NCBI RefSeq assembly: GCF_047495875.1
Contig: NC_092459.1
Coordinates: forward strand, 21,995,795 to 22,059,794
Direction of reading: 5' to 3'
Source of the DNA: Pithys albifrons albifrons
Taxonomy: Eukaryota > Chordata > Aves > Passeriformes > Thamnophilidae
Length of the DNA: 64,000 nt
Positions 60,192 to 64,000 of this stretch are shown in pieces. A program made the position numbers and the translations under genes. The notes under the pieces were generated by a model that was given only the letters and a program-made list of their open reading frames with translations, did no database searches and was not told the DNA's origin. Position 1 is the stretch's first letter. Each line of letters opens with the position of its first letter.

Positions 60192-60330
60192 TTTTTTTCC
60201 TTTTTCCTGCTTTTTTCCGCTGCTTTTTTCCTGCTTTTTTCCCCTGCTTTTTTTCCCTCTCCTTTGTCCTCCCCTCCTTTTTCCTCCCCTCCTTTTTCCT
60301 CCTCTCCTTTTTCCTCCTCTCCCTTCCCTT
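60192..60330. repeat. Polypyrimidine/polypurine tract
   Basis: About 140 bp almost entirely C and T on the plus strand, built from imperfect TTTTTTCC, TGCTTTTTTCC and TCCTCCCC units with only a few G and A interruptions. Confidence 0.9.
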
Positions 60331-60339
60331 CTGTCTTGC

Positions 60340-60442
60340 TTTGAGGGGAAAAACCAAAATGTTTACCCACAAGCGGTGGAATCACACCACTCTTTATCAA
60401 ATTTAAGAAAAGGAATTTTAATACAAGAAGGATAACTGTTCT

Positions 60443-60501
<59 letters not shown>

Positions 60502-60973
60502 TATATGTAAACAGACTAGTGCAAACCACTTCCCCAACACCACAAGAGAGAAAAAAAAAACAACAACAAAACCCAGCAGGTTTTCCTACGGGAGGAAAGT
60601 TACACTTAGGCAGTGTCAATGTCACAGCCCGGCTGGCTGCGGAGTGAGTTTCCAGTCCCTCTCCAGCGAGACAGAGGAGTGGTGAGCTCTCAGATGAACT
60701 CTGTCTCTTCCCCCTGTGTTCCTTGTCCAAGAAGCAGAAACACGAGCAGCCAGAAACAGTCCTGGGGCAGGCAGCAGCAGCAGCAAACTGGCTTCTCCTC
60801 AACCCCGCACACACACCCAACTCCCCCCCACCTCCCATGTAGTCCCCAAGAACAAAAGAGACAAACCTGCCCCCACCCAAGTGATCAGCAGTTAACTACT
60901 TTTTTTTTGTTAACTACTGGCATGGGCAGTTAGTGGCAGGGGAGAGAATTTACATAATAATTCCAAACTACAA
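60340..60973 (-). mobile_element. Probable LTR-like repeat carrying a TA microsatellite
   Basis: Read on the minus strand it begins TGTTGTAGTTTGGAATTATT and has a G/C-rich middle with CTGCTGCTGCTG runs. It then passes the TA tract and reaches GATAAAGAGTGGTGTGATTC. The TG start and overall layout suggest a passerine LTR, but I found no clear CA end or target duplication. Confidence 0.4.
60446..60506. repeat. (TA)25 microsatellite
   Basis: Uninterrupted TA dinucleotides at 60446-60495, then CATATATATATG. A long perfect AT tract, self-complementary. Confidence 0.97.
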
Positions 60974-63597
60974 CACCTTCCCCTCTTCTCCCCTCTAGTA
61001 AGGTTTCAGAAGATTTGTATTACCAATTTGCATGAGCCTACAGCTTAAAATAATGCAATATAGTCTGCAAGCTCTTATTTGGAAGAGCAGTCTAGCAGAC
61101 CATAAGGACAGATAGATGTCAGGAGTTCTTCAGCAGCCATCTATGAGCAGATGAAGGACTGGAAAAAGCCCTGGAGCTGTAAAAATCTTCTTTCATTCAG
61201 GCTCCTGTTCTGGAGAGGGCTGTGCAATCCCTGCCAAGGAGCACTGGGGAAAGCAGCTGTCACTGCAGGGGTTGCCCACTGCTGTCTGGATGCCCAGCTC
61301 TATGTGGCTGGCACGAGGAAGATGTGGATATCACCTCTCACAGAGCAGTCTGGCTCTTTTCTTGTATCTTTTAACCAAGAATATACTTTTTGCAAAGAAT
61401 ATGCTTTTTTCAGTGCTCCCATCAGTCTTCCTTTTGCTCTTTGGTGTCATCTTTCAGCAATGACAACCTCTAACTCAACTCAAGTGCAGTCAGTGGACCT
61501 TTACATGGGCTGAGTTATCTGTCCCACCATCAGCCTATATTACATTATCTTCTGTGGCTGCCTTTGTGCCTTGCCTTCAAGTGCATCATTTTCTCTGACA
61601 CTGAAAGTTTCTCCGTGCTGATGTGAGCTCTCCTACCTCTCCTCCACTGCAGGTGTTTGCCTTTGCTTGCTTCTCTTCCTTCTTTGGTTGCACTTTCATT
61701 ACTGTAGTTTCGTGGTGCTGCACCACAGGAACCAAAGGACAAACATGTTTGGATGACAAAGCTCTTATATGAAAGTGCTACTGATAATCCTTGAGGAGTA
61801 TTTCGCCAAACTGGCCAGACTTTTTTTTTCAAAAAACATTCTGCAAACTTAAAAATAACAGTTTTATCTTCCAGTTCAGCCTTGCTATTTGATCAGCTGT
61901 GGCAGGAGGATGAAACAATATGATTACCTCCCAGATGTGGAGCATAAACTCACTATAAATAGACACCTCATTTGTAATGAGAAGACATTTTCTGCATGTG
62001 GAAAAATGCACTGAGAATGCTGTTCATTTTCTGGAGACAAGCTTTTGTTCCCAGATTGTGCTGATATGTCCTCAAGTTGACTACCTCTATATTCGACATC
62101 ATTTGAAAAAGCTTATGCTGTCTTCACCATTCAGTATCTAAAAGTGAAAGCTTCTGCCCCCTGGTCTGGCTCTTTGAAAGAAAGATGACACATTTGGAGA
62201 TGGAAGAACTCTTAAATCCTTGGTTGGTTTTGTTTGTCTTTTGTTTCTTTTTAATTCTTTTCTCAAAACTGGCCCTTGAGATCAGAACCAGCTGATGATC
62301 ACATGTTTTTCTTACCATATTTCTGAATTCTGGACTGTTCTAGATAAGAAGTCAGTTGTAGGTAGTGTAGCTCTTCCAGCTTTGCTGCTTCAGTCACATT
62401 CATTGAACAATGTTTAAAAAATGCTTTTATTTTAAAAAGTAGTTTCCTACCTTCTCCAGACACCATCTTCCTAGAACGCTGTCTCAAGTGACGTATCCTT
62501 CAGGGTTCTCTGGTGGTCACATCATGTAAAACAGACACATCTATGCCACAGATTATAAACCAGACAGATTAGCACAGAATTCATCTCAGAGCTCAAACAC
62601 TGATGAATGTCTGGGACTCTTTTTTTTCTCAGGCTGCAAATGTGTAGCTTGCATCACCCTTACTCTCATGGTTAGGTCGCTACTCAGTACAGGTACTCAG
62701 GGTGGCTCTGCCAGAGCACTTGGGAGGTGCTGTGTGTTGTCTGCCCCTGTTGCACAGACCAGAGATGCACACTTGGACCACTGTAGAACCTTAATAAGTG
62801 GGTTTTCAAATCCTGCTGTTGAGATGGTAATTTCTTGAACTGCTCTTACTGAATGTCCTGCAATCATCTCAGTTTTTCCTCTGTGTCCATTGAACAGCCA
62901 TTCAGCTGCAATAGTCTCATTTTGCATGTTCTATTTCCTTCCCTGGGTATTTACATCAGAAAGATGCATTTATGGGCAAAATTTGTCAGAGATTCTGCCA
63001 CATAAGCTTCATGTGCACCCACTTCTATCACAGAGTAACTATCTCTGCCAGGCCTCTCACTCCCTCTTCTTGAGGAAACTGGTAATTCCTCCACTTGTGC
63101 ATTTTCGCCCAAGCAGTGTTCTCAGCTGCGAACCTGTTAGTTGAATGACTTACTATTGAACAGAACGCTATCAAAAATCCTTTGAAACTTCTTTTTTTCT
63201 CTGGCCACAGCAGTGTTTTTGCATCAACTGCTACAAATATATCTTTTTATTCCATGTGAAGAAGATAGCTCCAAGTGAAAGGTTTGGGAGCTCAGATCCT
63301 TTTAATCATCTATTTGGGATGCTTGAGTGTTTGCAAATACATATTTACTTTATTTCTTGGCAGTTATGAGCTGTAATGCTTTGGCAATGAAGTCTAGCTT
63401 TTAATTCACTTTATTTATCTCTTTCATCTTTTTTCTCTTCACATCTCAAGACACTTTGCAAAGCATGCGATGTTCCACACATTGTATTTACCTCCTGGGG
63501 TAAAATTCATGGTAACTATTCCACAGATGCAAACCCACCATGGTAGTATAATAGCATTAATGCTGTGACGCTGTTGTATACTTAGGTCTGGATTAAA

Positions 63598-63742
63598 CTT
63601 TGGTTTTAGCTCGGTTGGTTAAAGCATGATGCTGACAACACCAAGGTTGTGGGTTTGTTCCCCATATGGGCTATTCACTTAAGAGCTGGACTTGATGATC
63701 CTTCTGGGATCCTTCCAACTCAGAATGTTCTGTGATTCTGTG
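63598..63742 (+). mobile_element. tRNA-Ile-derived SINE with CR1-like tail (TguSINE1-like)
   Basis: Head: TTTTAGCTCGGTTGGTTAAA, then GCATGATGCTGACAACACCA and GGTTGTGGGTTTGTTCCCCA, which matches tRNA-Ile (box A TTAGCTCAGTTGGTTAGAGC; box B GGTTCGATCCCC). Tail: GAGCTGGACTTGATGATCCT, CCTTCCAACTCAGAATGTTC, TGTGATTCTGTG, the CR1 3' end. This is the TguSINE1 design of passerine birds. About 145 bp, nearly full length. Confidence 0.85.
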
Positions 63743-63784
63743 CTCTTCCTGACTGTATAAACTGCGTAAATTGGGGTTTATATA

Positions 63785-63850
63785 TTGGTGTTTTTTTGGT
63801 TTTCATTTTGGTTTTTTGTTGGTTTGGGGGTTTTTGTTTGTTTGCTTTTT
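63785..63850. repeat. T/G-rich low-complexity tract
   Basis: TTTTTTTGG, TTTTGTTGG and TTTGTTTG units just after the SINE. Confidence 0.8.
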
Positions 63851-64000
63851 TCACTAAGATCATAAATTCAAACACTTTAGCTGAAATCACTGGCCTTTAG
63901 GCATTATCTAATATTTTAGTTGGAATGCTTTTTGTGGTTCATTGCTTAACTATTACAATCTCTTAGTGACAGTATTATGACATAATTAAAAAATTAGTTT

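Larger units (their letters stand above)
58184..64000. other. GCM1 upstream region, no further gene seen
   Basis: Contains the GCM1 5' flank and promoter (not resolved), LTR-like fragments, a polypyrimidine tract, a (TA)25 tract and a SINE. In human the next gene would be ELOVL5; nothing resembling it is in the window. Confidence 0.65.

Noticed and set aside
60176..60880. 234-codon minus-strand frame with Tyr-Ile and Glu/Lys/Gly repeats
   Set aside because: Produced by the TA tract and the polypurine run within a probable repeat; low complexity.

Overview
The window is vertebrate nuclear DNA, and almost certainly from a bird. It contains spliced genes with GT-AG introns and more than a dozen CR1 LINE fragments ending in the avian-type ATTCTGTGATTCTGTG tail. 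Near the right edge is a tRNA-Ile-headed SINE with a CR1-like tail, the architecture I know as TguSINE1 from passerines, so a perching bird is my best guess. The three genes keep the order of human 6p12: CILK1 (ICK) - FBXO9 - GCM1.

Layout. (1) 1-12,072, minus strand: eight coding exons of CILK1, covering residues 1-376: the complete kinase domain and the start of the C-terminal tail. The rest lies beyond the left edge. (2) 12-19.4 kb: the promoter interval between CILK1 and FBXO9, which are transcribed head to head. It has two CpG islands (about 15.2-15.7 kb and 18.6-19.4 kb). They are separated by a nested CR1-in-CR1 insertion and a further CR1. The left island carries a likely non-coding CILK1 first exon whose splice donor is followed at once by a (GGGCAC)10 G-rich hexanucleotide repeat. 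The right island holds FBXO9 exon 1, two ZNF143-like motifs, a YY1-like motif and a 23-codon upstream ORF. (3) 18.9-40.5 kb, plus strand: FBXO9, reconstructed as 13 exons and 435 codons with every junction in phase, followed by a 3' UTR with tandem poly(A) signals. (4) 40.6-50.3 kb: intergenic, with CR1 debris that includes a decayed reverse-transcriptase piece. (5) 50.3-58.2 kb, minus strand: GCM1, five coding exons and 399 codons, with an intact GCM DNA-binding domain and a divergent C-terminal exon. (6) 58.2-64 kb: GCM1 upstream DNA with LTR-like fragments, a polypyrimidine tract, a (TA)25 tract and the SINE.

CILK1 is a ciliary kinase, FBXO9 is an SCF ubiquitin-ligase substrate receptor and GCM1 is a transcription factor. 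They are neighbours by conserved synteny, not parts of one pathway, although CILK1 and FBXO9 share a divergent promoter region. I see no new multi-gene system. The least ordinary element is a ~370-bp insertion in FBXO9 intron 12 that fuses a tRNA-Gln-like sequence to a 5S-rRNA-like sequence and is flanked by a 10-bp direct repeat.
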